Shown here: positions 1-7,236 of the stretch, in pieces
How the letters are laid out: the number at the start of each line of letters is the position of its first letter
How positions within the stretch are numbered: position 1 is the first letter of the stretch
Position numbers and translations under genes: made by a program
Notes under the pieces: generated by a model
Told to the model about the DNA's origin: nothing
What the model saw: only the letters and a program-made list of their open reading frames with translations
Databases searched by the model: none
From: Streptomyces leeuwenhoekii
GTDB lineage: Bacteria > Actinomycetota > Actinomycetes > Streptomycetales > Streptomycetaceae
Assembly (NCBI RefSeq): GCF_001013905.1
Contig: NZ_LN831790.1
Coordinates: forward strand, 2,556,001 to 2,620,000
DNA: 64,000 nucleotides
Direction of reading: 5' to 3'

Positions 1-579
1 GCGCCGTCCAAGACGCCCTCGAAGTCCGGTACGCCGTCGGAGTCCGCCGAGCCGGAGGAGTCACGGACCTCCGCGCGGGTGACGAAGCCGACGCCCTCCA
101 CCGAGCCGACGCGCACGGCCGGCGGGCAGGTGAACCCCGCACCCACCCGCACGGCCACGCGGGAGCCGGAGAAGTCCGGCGCACCCGTGACGGTGTCCCG
201 GGAGGCCGCCGCCGAGGCCGAGGTGCTCCGGCTCGTCAACGTGGAGCGGGCCCAGGCGGGGTGCAGCCCGGTCGCGGCCAACAGCGCCCTCGCCGACCTG
301 GCCGGGGACTTCAGCGACGCCATGGCCGAGCAGGGCTTCTTCGACCACACCGACCCCAGCGGCGCGACCCCGTGGGACCGGGCCGAGAAGGCCGGGATAA
401 GCAACCTCGGCGGGGAGAACATAGCCCGCGGCCAGGCCGACGCCCAGGCCGTCATGGACGCCTGGATGAACAGCCCCGGTCACCGCGCCAACATCCTGAA
501 CTGCGACTTCAAGACGCTGGGAGTCGGCGTGCACTTCGGGTCGGGCGGCCCGTGGTGGACGCAGAACTTCGGCTACTGA
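1..579 (+). CDS. Secreted CAP/SCP-domain protein, C-terminal part (5' truncated by window edge)
   Basis: The frame is open from base 1, so the start lies outside the window. The first ~65 visible residues are a Ser/Thr/Pro/Lys-rich low-complexity linker (PSKTPSKSGTPSESAEP), followed by a CAP (SCP/PR1-like) domain. Recognisable CAP elements are RLVNVERAQAGC, FFDHTDPSG, NLGGENIARG, AWMNSPGHRANIL and the C-terminal WWTQNFGY just before TGA. Bacterial CAP proteins are usually exported and cell-wall associated; the linker fits that, but the signal peptide is not visible. The last codons (TTC GGC TAC TGA) form the attachment core of the integrated element downstream, so the reading frame was left intact by integration. 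Function unknown beyond the fold. Confidence 0.85.
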   Translation, partial: APSKTPSKSGTPSESAEPEESRTSARVTKPTPSTEPTRTAGGQVNPAPTRTATREPEKSGAPVTVSREAAAEAEVLRLVNVERAQAGCSPVAANSALADLAGDFSDAMAEQGFFDHTDPSGATPWDRAEKAGISNLGGENIARGQADAQAVMDAWMNSPGHRANILNCDFKTLGVGVHFGSGGPWWTQNFGY

Positions 580-581
580 GA
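567..581. repeat. attL core at the stop codon of the CAP gene
   Basis: CTTCGGCTACTGAGA is repeated identically at 5707-5721. It covers the last four codons of the CAP-domain gene, including its TGA, and lies 19 bp from the end of the integrase gene. Bases outside the 15 bp differ on both sides, which fixes the core length. Confidence 0.85.
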
Positions 582-599
582 TAACCGCAGGTCACAGGC

Positions 600-1841
600 T
601 CAGTTCTGCCCCAGGGCCGTCTCCGGGCCGTCTCCCGCAGGTTCCTCGTCCTGGAAGACACGATCCACGGCGGCCCGAGTCCGAGTCTCACTGGACGGCA
701 TCAGGTGCGTGTACGTCCGCAGCGTGAAGCCGGGGTCATGGTGGCCCAGGTACTCGCTGAGAGCCTTGATGCTCTCGCCTGCGTCCAGGAGCACCGAGGC
801 GTAGAAGTGCCGCAGCGCATGCATGCCGTTGTGCCGCCCTGTCTCCACACCCGCAGCCCGAAGCGCCGGCCGCCACACACGATCGTTGAAGCGGTTTCGG
901 TCGAGCGCCAGGCCCATGGAGCCGGTGAAGATGAGCGACGCCGTGACCGGAGGGCCGTCGAGCGTCTTCCACGGCAAGGTGACCTTGACCGCCGGGTGAC
1001 GCTTCAGGTGCGCCGCCAGCGCGAAGGCCACCGACTCGGGCAGAGGTACGTCACGTTCCTTGCCGCCCTTGGGCGGAGCGAACACCGGCCGGTGACGTTG
1101 CAGCAGCTTGACCTGTCGAACCACGTGCATCACTCCCCCGAGGAAGTCCACGTCCTCCACGGCCAGGCCGAAGGCTTCGCCCTGTCGCAAGCCGCATCCG
1201 GCGGCAACGTTCACGAGAGCCTGGTAGCTCTCCGGTAAGGCCGCTCGAACCGCCATCACTCGTTCGGCAGGCCAGGGCTTGACCTTGCGAGGCTCAAGTC
1301 GAGGGGCCCGCACGGACCGGGCATTACACGGGTTCGTGCGGATGATCCTGTCCTCCACCGCAGCCGTGAAGACCGTGGAGACGTGCGCGAAGATCCCGCG
1401 CCGGTATCCGGCCGACAGCCCACGGTCCTCCAGGGCGCGCAACCACAACCGGAGATGGGACGGCGTGAAGGAGCCCATCGGCCGCGTACCCAGGTGAGGG
1501 ATCGCGTGGAGCCGCAACCGACTCTCAACGGACTCCCGTGTCAGAGGGTCCGTGATCTGCGTGGTCATCCACTCCGTGGCGTACTGCTCGAACGTGACCT
1601 TGCCAGCGTCGGGACTGACGTAGTCGCCACGCGACATGTCCGCCTCGATGTTGGCGAGCCACTGTTCCGCCTTGCGCTTCTGCTTGTCCGGGAAGCTCTT
1701 GGACTTCTCGGAGCCGTCCGGCCCGATGTACCGGGCGCGGTAGCGCAGGCCGACGCCGAAGCGGTCGGTCTTGACCCTCACAGGTTTGCCGCCCGGCCCC
1801 GGCTCGGTCTTGTACCAGCGGTCCTGGATGTGTCCGGCCAT
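600..1841 (-). CDS. int: Tyrosine recombinase / AICE integrase
   Basis: 413 aa. An N-terminal arm-binding and SAM-like core-binding region (to about residue 170) precedes a phage-integrase catalytic domain. Catalytic residues are visible: Arg219 in GCGLRQGEAFGL, HALRH (His341, Arg344), LGHHDPGF (His367 or 368) and the nucleophile Tyr377 in RTYTHLM. It would carry out site-specific integration and, with Xis, excision between attL and attR. The ATG shares one base with the xis stop (TGATG), so it is translated from the same message as orf-repSA-xis. Length is within the usual range for AICE integrases; no damage is seen. Confidence 0.95.
   Translation of the reverse strand: MAGHIQDRWYKTEPGPGGKPVRVKTDRFGVGLRYRARYIGPDGSEKSKSFPDKQKRKAEQWLANIEADMSRGDYVSPDAGKVTFEQYATEWMTTQITDPLTRESVESRLRLHAIPHLGTRPMGSFTPSHLRLWLRALEDRGLSAGYRRGIFAHVSTVFTAAVEDRIIRTNPCNARSVRAPRLEPRKVKPWPAERVMAVRAALPESYQALVNVAAGCGLRQGEAFGLAVEDVDFLGGVMHVVRQVKLLQRHRPVFAPPKGGKERDVPLPESVAFALAAHLKRHPAVKVTLPWKTLDGPPVTASLIFTGSMGLALDRNRFNDRVWRPALRAAGVETGRHNGMHALRHFYASVLLDAGESIKALSEYLGHHDPGFTLRTYTHLMPSSETRTRAAVDRVFQDEEPAGDGPETALGQN
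614..632. repeat. Left copy of a 19-bp end repeat (candidate integrase arm site)
   Basis: GGGCCGTCTCCGGGCCGTC lies inside the 3' end of int. It matches 5581-5599 near the other end of the element with a single mismatch and in the same orientation. Each copy is itself a duplicated GGGCCGT. Arm-type integrase sites near both att cores are an expected role; binding is inferred. Confidence 0.45.
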
Positions 1842-2035
1842 CAGGCAGCCCCTTCCATCAAAGCCTCGACCCAGGCGCGGACGTCTTCAGGGTCGAAGCG
1901 AAGATGCCGGCCGACGCGGAAGCCGCGGGGGCCGGTGCCCTTGCGCCGCCACTGATAGACGGTCTCGACCGGCACACCGAGCAGGTCGGCAACGTCAATC
2001 GGGGTCAGGAAGCGGGACGGCAGTGGGCGCTTCAT
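1841..2035 (-). CDS. xis: Excisionase, MerR-like helix-turn-helix
   Basis: 64 aa from the ATG at 2035, which overlaps the repSA stop as ATGA and follows a GGGAGG ribosome site; a GTG six bases upstream is the alternative. The sequence FLTPIDVADLLGVPVETVYQWRRKGTGP is a canonical DNA-binding helix-turn-helix of the AlpA/excisionase type, followed by the wing GFRVGRHLRFDPEDVRAWV. In AICEs such proteins bend DNA at the att sites and turn the integrase toward excision. It lies directly between repSA and int, which is the conserved position of xis. Confidence 0.9.
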   Translation of the reverse strand: MKRPLPSRFLTPIDVADLLGVPVETVYQWRRKGTGPRGFRVGRHLRFDPEDVRAWVEALMEGAA

Positions 2036-3450
2036 GCGCACACCTCCCAGTCATCCAGGCCCGCCAGGGCTTCACGTGCTGTCTCGCGGTTGAACCGGAT
2101 CTCCCGGGCAATCGAGGCTGCCAGCCAGGATTCGCCGGGGGTGTGGCCCTGTCCCGCGTAGGTCCAATGGGCGAGCACGAGCGTGGAGCCCTCCGAGTCG
2201 TCGAGGTCTTCGGGGAGCCCGCGTTCGCGGCGCTCCTGGCGGGCGCGGTAGTCGGCGCGGACCTGGCGCAGGGCACCGAGGGTGGTGGAGTAGCGGCGGG
2301 ACTTGGTGGAGAAGTGGCCGCGGAAGCCGAGCATGTGGGCCCAGCGGGCCAGCAGCCGTTCGGGGTAGGCGTCGTTCAGGTCCCAGCAGGCTTCGATCAG
2401 GTGCCGGGTGTGGGCGGGCAGTGCCAGTTTGTCCAGCTCGGACAGCTCCCCGATCCGGCGGTCGACGGTGCCGGTAGTCTCGGCAGCTTTGGTGGCGTAC
2501 TTGGCGACGTAGGAGGCCACGGCCTGTTCGGTCAGTTCCTCCTGTCCCAGGGCGCCGATTGGCTGCACGTCGACCTGCGAGCCCCAGCACAGCACGCGGG
2601 CCGGTTGGCCGCCGGATGCGGGTACCGGCACGGAGACCCGAGCAGCCGCCGCCTTGATGGCGTCGTCCAGGAGAGCGACCGTGGCCCACGCCGGCGGGGC
2701 GGTGTCCGGGCCGTCCGGGCCGTCGAGCCGCACCACGGCGTGGAAGTGCACCGAGCCGCGTTTCTGGAACTCGGCGACCTTACCGAAAGCGACCCGGCAC
2801 ACCTCCCGCATGGCAGTCTGAGTCAGGCCCGCCCGGGCGGCGATCTCCCGACGCAGGTAGATGGTGAAGCGACGCCATAGATCCCCGGCGAAGTTGTTCC
2901 ACAGCACCGCCCCGGCGTAGTCGTACGAGGCCGGATCGAGCGCCGTCCCCAGGGTGGGGTCATCTTCGGCGTGGGAGCCCCCGCAGCGGCAGCGGCCTGA
3001 AGCGGGACGGTTGTGGACCGGCCCGAACGAGGGGGCGGTGAGGGTGGCGAAGACCCGCGGGTGATCCCGCACGGTAGCGGGTACGTCCTTGCGTTCGTCG
3101 CCGGTGATTCCGGCCCGGATCAGGTGGTAGGTGTCCCCGGCGTAGGTCCAGGCGCAGGCCGGGCAGCGTGAGGCTCGCCGGTTGCCGCAGGCGACCCGCA
3201 GCATGCCTCCCGGCTCATTCGCGGTGCTGTACGAGTAGAGGACGCCACCTGTCACGCGGTCGCGGGTGACGGTCTCGCCCCGGAGCCGGATCGGGTGGGA
3301 GCAGCCGCCGGTACGGCGGATCTGTTCCTGCCACCGCTCGAAGCCCGGCGAGTTCGCCACCCGCAGCAGATCGGCCAGGGTAATAGGATCGGTGCCCAAA
3401 GAGGCCGCAGCACCAGCCACGACCTCCGGAGCGACAGGGAAGACTGTCAT
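2032..3450 (-). CDS. repSA: Rolling-circle replication initiator RepSA
   Basis: 472 aa from the ATG at 3450, which overlaps the upstream stop (ATGA); an upstream GTG would add 9 residues. Zinc-ligand-like CPAC occurs near residue 96 and CRCGG near 154. The HUH metal motif is seen in GSVHFHAVVRL (His235, His237), and the catalytic region in ASYVAKYATKAAE (Tyr314 and Tyr318). This matches the replication initiators of pSAM2-type elements, which nick the double-strand origin and start rolling-circle replication of the excised circle. It is the largest gene of the element and its reading frame is intact. Confidence 0.92.
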   Translation of the reverse strand: MTVFPVAPEVVAGAAASLGTDPITLADLLRVANSPGFERWQEQIRRTGGCSHPIRLRGETVTRDRVTGGVLYSYSTANEPGGMLRVACGNRRASRCPACAWTYAGDTYHLIRAGITGDERKDVPATVRDHPRVFATLTAPSFGPVHNRPASGRCRCGGSHAEDDPTLGTALDPASYDYAGAVLWNNFAGDLWRRFTIYLRREIAARAGLTQTAMREVCRVAFGKVAEFQKRGSVHFHAVVRLDGPDGPDTAPPAWATVALLDDAIKAAAARVSVPVPASGGQPARVLCWGSQVDVQPIGALGQEELTEQAVASYVAKYATKAAETTGTVDRRIGELSELDKLALPAHTRHLIEACWDLNDAYPERLLARWAHMLGFRGHFSTKSRRYSTTLGALRQVRADYRARQERRERGLPEDLDDSEGSTLVLAHWTYAGQGHTPGESWLAASIAREIRFNRETAREALAGLDDWEVCA

Positions 3451-3890
3451 GCAGCACCGCCCCGGTACTTGGCGCACTCGCCATTGACGGGGTACCGCTC
3501 AGACCGAGCCCGTGCTTCGTCGCTCACTCCGTGCCGGAAGGTGATAAGCGCCGCCACCTCCCAGGCCCTCACAGCGCGCACCACGTTTGGGAACCGTTCG
3601 GCCTCCGCCCGCTTGTCCCCTTCGGTGACGTGTCCGTTCATCCAGGCGCGCCGGTAGCCCGAAGCAAGGGCAGCCGTGCGATAGATCGCCTCCAGTCCCA
3701 TTCGGGATACGCCCTGGTCGATCCAGGCCACGAGCTGGGCGTCGTCCCCGCGCCGATAGGAATAGGTGTCCGGCAGATCCGAGGCATACAGCGCCACGGC
3801 CCGCTCAGCATTCGACAGGTCCGTGACCGAGAGGGCCTGTGCCGACGGCAGTAACCGAGCAGGGTGCGAACGGGTCAGCGTCGCAGGCAT
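3447..3890 (-). CDS. Unknown AICE protein upstream of repSA
   Basis: 147 aa. The ATG at 3890 is preceded by GAAGGGAG at a normal distance and the stop overlaps the repSA start, so it is the first gene of the orf-repSA-xis-int operon. The protein is soluble with no signal peptide or membrane segment. It has a helical central part (NAERAVALYASDLPD, LVAWIDQGVSRMG) and no motif I recognise. Small proteins in this position are common in pSAM2-like elements and may take part in replication or its control; that is inferred from position only. An in-frame start further upstream at 4001 would run through the divergent promoter and lacks a ribosome site. Confidence 0.75.
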   Translation of the reverse strand: MPATLTRSHPARLLPSAQALSVTDLSNAERAVALYASDLPDTYSYRRGDDAQLVAWIDQGVSRMGLEAIYRTAALASGYRRAWMNGHVTEGDKRAEAERFPNVVRAVRAWEVAALITFRHGVSDEARARSERYPVNGECAKYRGGAA

Positions 3891-4008
3891 GATGGAAGCT
3901 CCCTTCGAGGGAACCAGGGGCGGCGGATCTTCCTGGCAGTTGAGCGCCGCCCCTGGATGGATTGAGGCGTGCCGGATCTCACCTGTCCAAGCGAGTGGCA
4001 CAGCTCTA

Positions 4009-4055
4009 TAGTGTTTTAGAGCACCTACCTACGTCAAGGTAGTGTTCTAAAGTGC
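4009..4055. promoter_or_regulatory. Tandem operator of the KorSA-like repressor
   Basis: Two direct, individually pseudo-palindromic elements, TAGTGTTTTAGAGCAC (4009-4024) and TAGTGTTCTAAAGTGC (4040-4055), start 31 bp apart, about three helical turns. They lie between the divergent orf-repSA operon and the GntR-type gene and end just before its ribosome site. Outer parts AGAGCAC and GTGCTCT also form an inverted repeat. GntR/HutC-type repressors bind such GT-TA-AC sites; autoregulation is inferred. Confidence 0.6.
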
Positions 4056-4075
4056 TCTAGAAGGGAGTGTCGCGC

Positions 4076-4813
4076 ATGGTCGGGAACTCGCCCGCGCTGC
4101 CGCCGTATCGGCGCATTGCGGTGGAGATCAAGAACCGGATTGAGCGTGGCGAGTTGCAACCCGGAGATCGCATCCCGTCGGTCCGCGAGATCGTGCGCGA
4201 TGAAGGAGTCTCGGTAGCTACTGCTACGCGAGTCGCGTCCGTTTTGCGGGCAGAAGGGTACGCAGAGACCATCCCAGGGATTGGAACGGTGGCGCGTATG
4301 CCGAGCAAGCTCACGACTGGACCCGACCGACTTCAGTTGCAGCGCACCACGGGCAGCGGCTTTAGGCCCGGCGAACGGGTGGAGATCATCAGCGCTGAGC
4401 TAGTCCCTGCGAACGTCGAAGTCGCTGACGCGCTGGAGGTGGAGGAGGGGACCCACGTGGTCCAGCGCCGACGCCGGTACCTCGATGAGGATGGGGTGGT
4501 TGCCCTGTCCACATCGTGGCTGCCAGGAGAGCTGGCGGAGGCAGCGCCAGAGCTGATCTCAACAGGCCCCTTGCCGAAGATGACGTTCGGCCTGATCGAA
4601 GATCGAACGGGCCGCCGGGCAGTCAAGCGTCGAGACTCGGTGTCGATCGAGGAACTGCCGGAGGACGTTGCGCCGCTTTTGGAGCTTGATCCCGGCACCC
4701 CTGTGCTGAGCATGGCGAACCACTACTGGGACCAGCACGGACAGATCACGGAATACGCCCGTGACTACATGGGGCCAGGACGCATCCTCGCAGCGGAGTA
4801 CGACCTCCAGTAG
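4076..4813 (+). CDS. GntR/HutC-family repressor, KorSA-like
   Basis: 245 aa from ATG 4076, 8 bp after AAGGGAG; the GTG at 4067 would sit on that ribosome site. The N-terminal winged helix (PPYRRIAVEIKNRIERGEL, then IPSVREIVRDEGVSVATATRVASVLRAEGY) is typical of GntR. The C-terminal ~150 residues are a UTRA ligand-binding domain (EGTHVVQRRRRYLDEDGVV, STSWLPGELAE, IEDRTG, PVLSMANHYWDQHGQITEY). In pSAM2, KorSA of this family represses the activator of replication, integration and transfer, keeping the element integrated. Here it lies divergent from the replication/integration operon with a tandem operator between them. The ligand cannot be read from sequence. Confidence 0.88.
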   Translation: MVGNSPALPPYRRIAVEIKNRIERGELQPGDRIPSVREIVRDEGVSVATATRVASVLRAEGYAETIPGIGTVARMPSKLTTGPDRLQLQRTTGSGFRPGERVEIISAELVPANVEVADALEVEEGTHVVQRRRRYLDEDGVVALSTSWLPGELAEAAPELISTGPLPKMTFGLIEDRTGRRAVKRRDSVSIEELPEDVAPLLELDPGTPVLSMANHYWDQHGQITEYARDYMGPGRILAAEYDLQ

Positions 4814-5320
4814 GCCGCCTCAGCCGCCGGGAGCTTCGCCATCCCACGCCGCTCAGTTACAGGTTTCTCTACCTCATCAAGCCCCGGCTGCGCTCCGCTC
4901 CGCCGGGCGCGCTCCCGGCTCCGCCGCGGGCGACGCTCCTGCCTCCGGCCCGCTCCGCCCGCGCTGCGCCGACGCGCGCCCTGGTGAGGGTTGGCCGGCG
5001 GCATGAGGCCAGAACACGTCGTGGCTGGGGCGGTCAGCTCCACGGCTTTAGGCAGCCACTTTGGGGCGAGCCTCGAAGATCATGGCCCCAACGTCGTGCT
5101 TTACCGGGCAGGTCCACAGACTGCCCGACTCGCCATCAGCTTACGGGGCCATGATCACTCGCCCCAAAGCAGCTCCAGCCCAAAGCCGCTCCGCCGACCG
5201 CGTGCTAACACGTCTGCGCGGTCTTCGCCTCTTGCCAGTCATTTCGCGGAATGACGTGCGTCTTGCCTGTTTCCAGCACAAGATGGCTACAAGGAGCTGG
5301 GCACTCTTGGGGGAGGGCAA
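4814..5320. other. Noncoding region of the AICE with nested inverted repeats
   Basis: About 500 bases with no credible gene. The first part (4880-4990) is an irregular CTCCGC/CGCTCC-rich stretch. Positions 5059-5169 hold a two-part interrupted inverted repeat (separate entry). Further small palindromes follow: ACCGCG/CGCGGT at 5197-5222 and GTCATT/AATGAC at 5238-5255. This is the only sizeable noncoding part of the element and is the best place for an origin or single-strand conversion structure. Confidence 0.6.
5059..5169. repeat. Two-armed nested inverted repeat around a stem-loop
   Basis: The left arms CTTTGGGGCGAG (5059-5070) and GATCATGGCCCC (5078-5089) are perfectly complementary, in mirrored order, to GGGGCCATGATC (5145-5156) and CTCGCCCCAAAG (5158-5169). 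The 55-base centre contains another hairpin, CGGGCAG (5105-5111) with CTGCCCG (5121-5127). The structure would fold as a long cruciform with one small side bulge (7 versus 1 unpaired bases). A role as single-strand origin, transfer locus or transcription terminator is possible but not shown. Confidence 0.8.
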
Positions 5321-5575
5321 ATGGGACGCTGCGCCTACTGCAACTTGAACATAAAGCCCGGTCAGGTGATCTCCAAGGTGGGTAAGGAGCGCGTATACCA
5401 CCTGGCTTGCCTGCACAAGTCACGGGCTAAGAACACCAACCATCAAGCTCAGCACGAGGTAGAACGAGCTGAGCGCGTGGCGCGTGCAGACGCGGCGGCG
5501 AGGGAATCCATGCGAGCGCAGAAGCGTAGCGACTGGCGTCTCGGAAAGTCTCCGTCGGACTACGGACGTCGCTAG
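5321..5575 (+). CDS. Small zinc-finger protein, AICE cargo
   Basis: 84 aa from ATG 5321, preceded by GGGAGGG. The N-terminus has Cys4-x2-Cys7 (MGRCAYC) and His27-x2-Cys30 (YHLACLHK), a likely single zinc site of LIM- or treble-clef-like shape. The rest is a charged helix rich in Glu, Arg and Ala (EVERAERVARADAAARESM) and a basic tail. No enzyme motif is present. It is the last gene before attR, where AICEs often carry accessory genes. A nucleic-acid or protein-binding role is plausible; function unknown. Confidence 0.7.
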   Translation: MGRCAYCNLNIKPGQVISKVGKERVYHLACLHKSRAKNTNHQAQHEVERAERVARADAAARESMRAQKRSDWRLGKSPSDYGRR

Positions 5576-5787
5576 TCACCGGGCCGTGTCCGGGCCGTCG
5601 GAGGGTGCTCAACGACGACCAACGCTGACAACCACCGACAACTAAGTTGCAGGTCGCAGCGCTGATCGACTACATAGCCGCAGCTCAGTACCCCGGCCCA
5701 CCACTTCTTCGGCTACTGAGAAACACCCTGCTTTCTCGCGGTTAGCGCAAGCTGTCGGTGAGCGCTGTGCTCGCCTACGCTGGATCC
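5576..5787. other. Right end of the AICE with candidate integrase arm sites, and promoter region of the HxlR gene
   Basis: The right copy of the 19-bp end repeat (GGGCCGTGTCCGGGCCGTC) is at 5581-5599. A run with repeated GACAAC and ACGACC-type words follows at 5610-5640, then the palindrome CAACTAAGTTG at 5639-5649. The attR core is at 5707-5721. These match the expected arrangement of integrase and Xis sites next to attR. Confidence 0.5.
5707..5721. repeat. attR core
   Basis: The second copy of CTTCGGCTACTGAGA. It is preceded by CACCACTT, which is unrelated to the CAP gene upstream of attL, so this side carries element DNA up to the core and chromosomal DNA after it. Confidence 0.85.
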
Positions 5788-6189
5788 ATGACGACCACAC
5801 AGGGGCGCACGGCGGAGCAGGACCTTCCGTACGACGTGTTCTCCCGGGCCTGTCCCTCGCGGGGCACCCTGGAACACGTCACCGGGCGCTGGGGCGCGCT
5901 CACGCTCGGCGCCCTGTACGAGGGGTCCTTCCGCTTCAACGAGCTGCGGCGCCGGGTGGACGGCGTCAGCGAGAAGATGCTCTCCCAGACGCTGCACGCG
6001 CTGGAGCGCGACGGCCTGGTGCACCGTGAGGCCCAGCCCACCAACCCGCCCCGCGTCGACTACGAGCTGACGCCGCTGGGACGCGGGGTGGCCGAGCGGC
6101 TGGCCGGTCTCATCGAGTTCCTGGAGGGCAGCATGGACCAGGTGCTCGCGGCGCGGGAGCGGTACGACGCCCGCCGGACCTCCGCGTAA
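5788..6189 (+). CDS. HxlR-family transcriptional regulator
   Basis: 133 aa from ATG 5788. The protein is one HxlR winged-helix domain: a cysteine near the N-terminus (RACPSRGTLEHVTGRWG), the recognition region FNELRRRVDGVSEKMLSQTLHALERDGLVHR, and the wing PPRVDYELTPLGRGV. HxlR proteins are dimeric regulators, often responding to reactive or toxic compounds through the conserved cysteine. There is no divergent enzyme gene nearby to suggest a target; its original left neighbour was the CAP gene, now 5 kb away because of the AICE. An in-frame GTG at 5758 is the alternative start. Confidence 0.85.
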   Translation: MTTTQGRTAEQDLPYDVFSRACPSRGTLEHVTGRWGALTLGALYEGSFRFNELRRRVDGVSEKMLSQTLHALERDGLVHREAQPTNPPRVDYELTPLGRGVAERLAGLIEFLEGSMDQVLAARERYDARRTSA

Positions 6190-6206
6190 CGCCGGTCCGG
6201 CCGCGG

Positions 6207-7067
6207 TCACGGCCGGACGCGGGGAGCCCGCTGGCAGGCGGGACAGTAGTAGCTGGAGCGGTTCATCCAGGGGCGCCGGCGCATCGGGGTGGCGCAGCGG
6301 CGGCACGGCAGGCCCTCGCGGCCGTAGGCGTCGAGCGACCGGTCGAAGTAGCCGGACTCGCCGTTGACGTTGACGTACAGGCTGTCGAAGCTGGTGCCGC
6401 CCACGGCGAGGGCCGCGTTCATGACGTCCCTGACGTGGCCGAGGAGCTGGAGCGTACGGGGGCGGGTGAAGCCGGTCGTCGGGCGCTCGTAGTGGAGGCG
6501 GGAACGCCACAGGGCCTCGTCGGCGTAGATGTTGCCGACGCCGCTGATCAGGGACTGGTCGAGCAGGGCCCGTTTGATGGTGGTGCGCTTGCGGCGCAGC
6601 GCCTGGTGGAACGCCTCGTCGTCGAAGAGCGGGTCCAGCGGGTCGCGCGCGATGTGCCCGATGACGTCCGGCAGTCCGTCGGGGGTGGTGTCGTGCAGCG
6701 ACAGGCCGCCGAAAGTTCGCTGGTCGACGAAGCGCAGCTCGGTTCCCAGGCCGTCGTCGAAGCGGATCCGGATGCGCAGGTGCTTCTCGTCCGGTGCCGA
6801 GTGCGGCTGGACCAGGAGCTGGCCGCTCATGCCGAGGTGGGCGAGGACCGCCTGGCCGGTGTCCTCCAGGGGCAGCCACAGGTACTTGCCGCGACGGCTG
6901 GGTGTGCCGATGCGGTGGCCCTTGAGGCGGTGGGCGAAGTCGCCGGCCCCGGCGACGTGGCGGCGTATCGCGCGCGGGTGCAGTACCTCGGCGTCGGCGA
7001 CGGCACGGTGGGCGACCCACCGTTCCAGGCCGCGCCGGACGACCTCGACCTCGGGCAACTCGGGCAT
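6207..7067 (-). CDS. mutM: Formamidopyrimidine-DNA glycosylase
   Basis: 286 aa. The start is fixed by MPELPEVE, where processing leaves the catalytic Pro2 and Glu3 at the N-terminus. The C-terminus has the zinc finger CRRC-x16-CPAC (residues ~258-279), used in DNA binding, preceded by the helix-two-turn-helix and [11 protein letters not shown]. The enzyme removes oxidised purines such as 8-oxoguanine and cleaves the abasic site. It is downstream of rnc, in the conserved rpmF-rnc-mutM order, and probably in the same transcription unit (170 bp gap). Confidence 0.97.
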   Translation of the reverse strand: MPELPEVEVVRRGLERWVAHRAVADAEVLHPRAIRRHVAGAGDFAHRLKGHRIGTPSRRGKYLWLPLEDTGQAVLAHLGMSGQLLVQPHSAPDEKHLRIRIRFDDGLGTELRFVDQRTFGGLSLHDTTPDGLPDVIGHIARDPLDPLFDDEAFHQALRRKRTTIKRALLDQSLISGVGNIYADEALWRSRLHYERPTTGFTRPRTLQLLGHVRDVMNAALAVGGTSFDSLYVNVNGESGYFDRSLDAYGREGLPCRRCATPMRRRPWMNRSSYYCPACQRAPRVRP

Positions 7068-7236
7068 GTGCTCCCCTGTCCACACGTGTGTGGCCCGAAC
7101 ATACCTGTCCGGGCCGTCGTATGGCCCGTGCCGACCGCGGCCGGGCCGTCGCGGGGCCCGTGGCGAGGGCCGGGCCACGTCAAGGACCGAGCGCCCGGCC
7201 CCTGGGCGGGGGCGGGCGCTCGGGTAGGGCTCGACG

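Larger units (their letters stand above)
567..5721. mobile_element. Small AICE (pSAM2-like integrative element) without a visible transfer gene
   Basis: A 5.15-kb segment is bounded by direct 15-bp copies of CTTCGGCTACTGAGA at 567-581 and 5707-5721. It contains the standard AICE order int-xis-repSA on the minus strand, joined by 1-4 bp overlaps, plus a divergent GntR-type KorSA-like repressor. The integrase gene ends 19 bp from the left core, as is usual. The codon use is less extreme at third positions than in neighbouring genes. No FtsK/SpoIIIE-like TraSA, Spd or Pra gene can be seen, so the element looks able to excise and replicate but not to transfer on its own. The target is the 3' end of a protein gene rather than the tRNA gene used by most AICEs. 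Confidence 0.9.
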
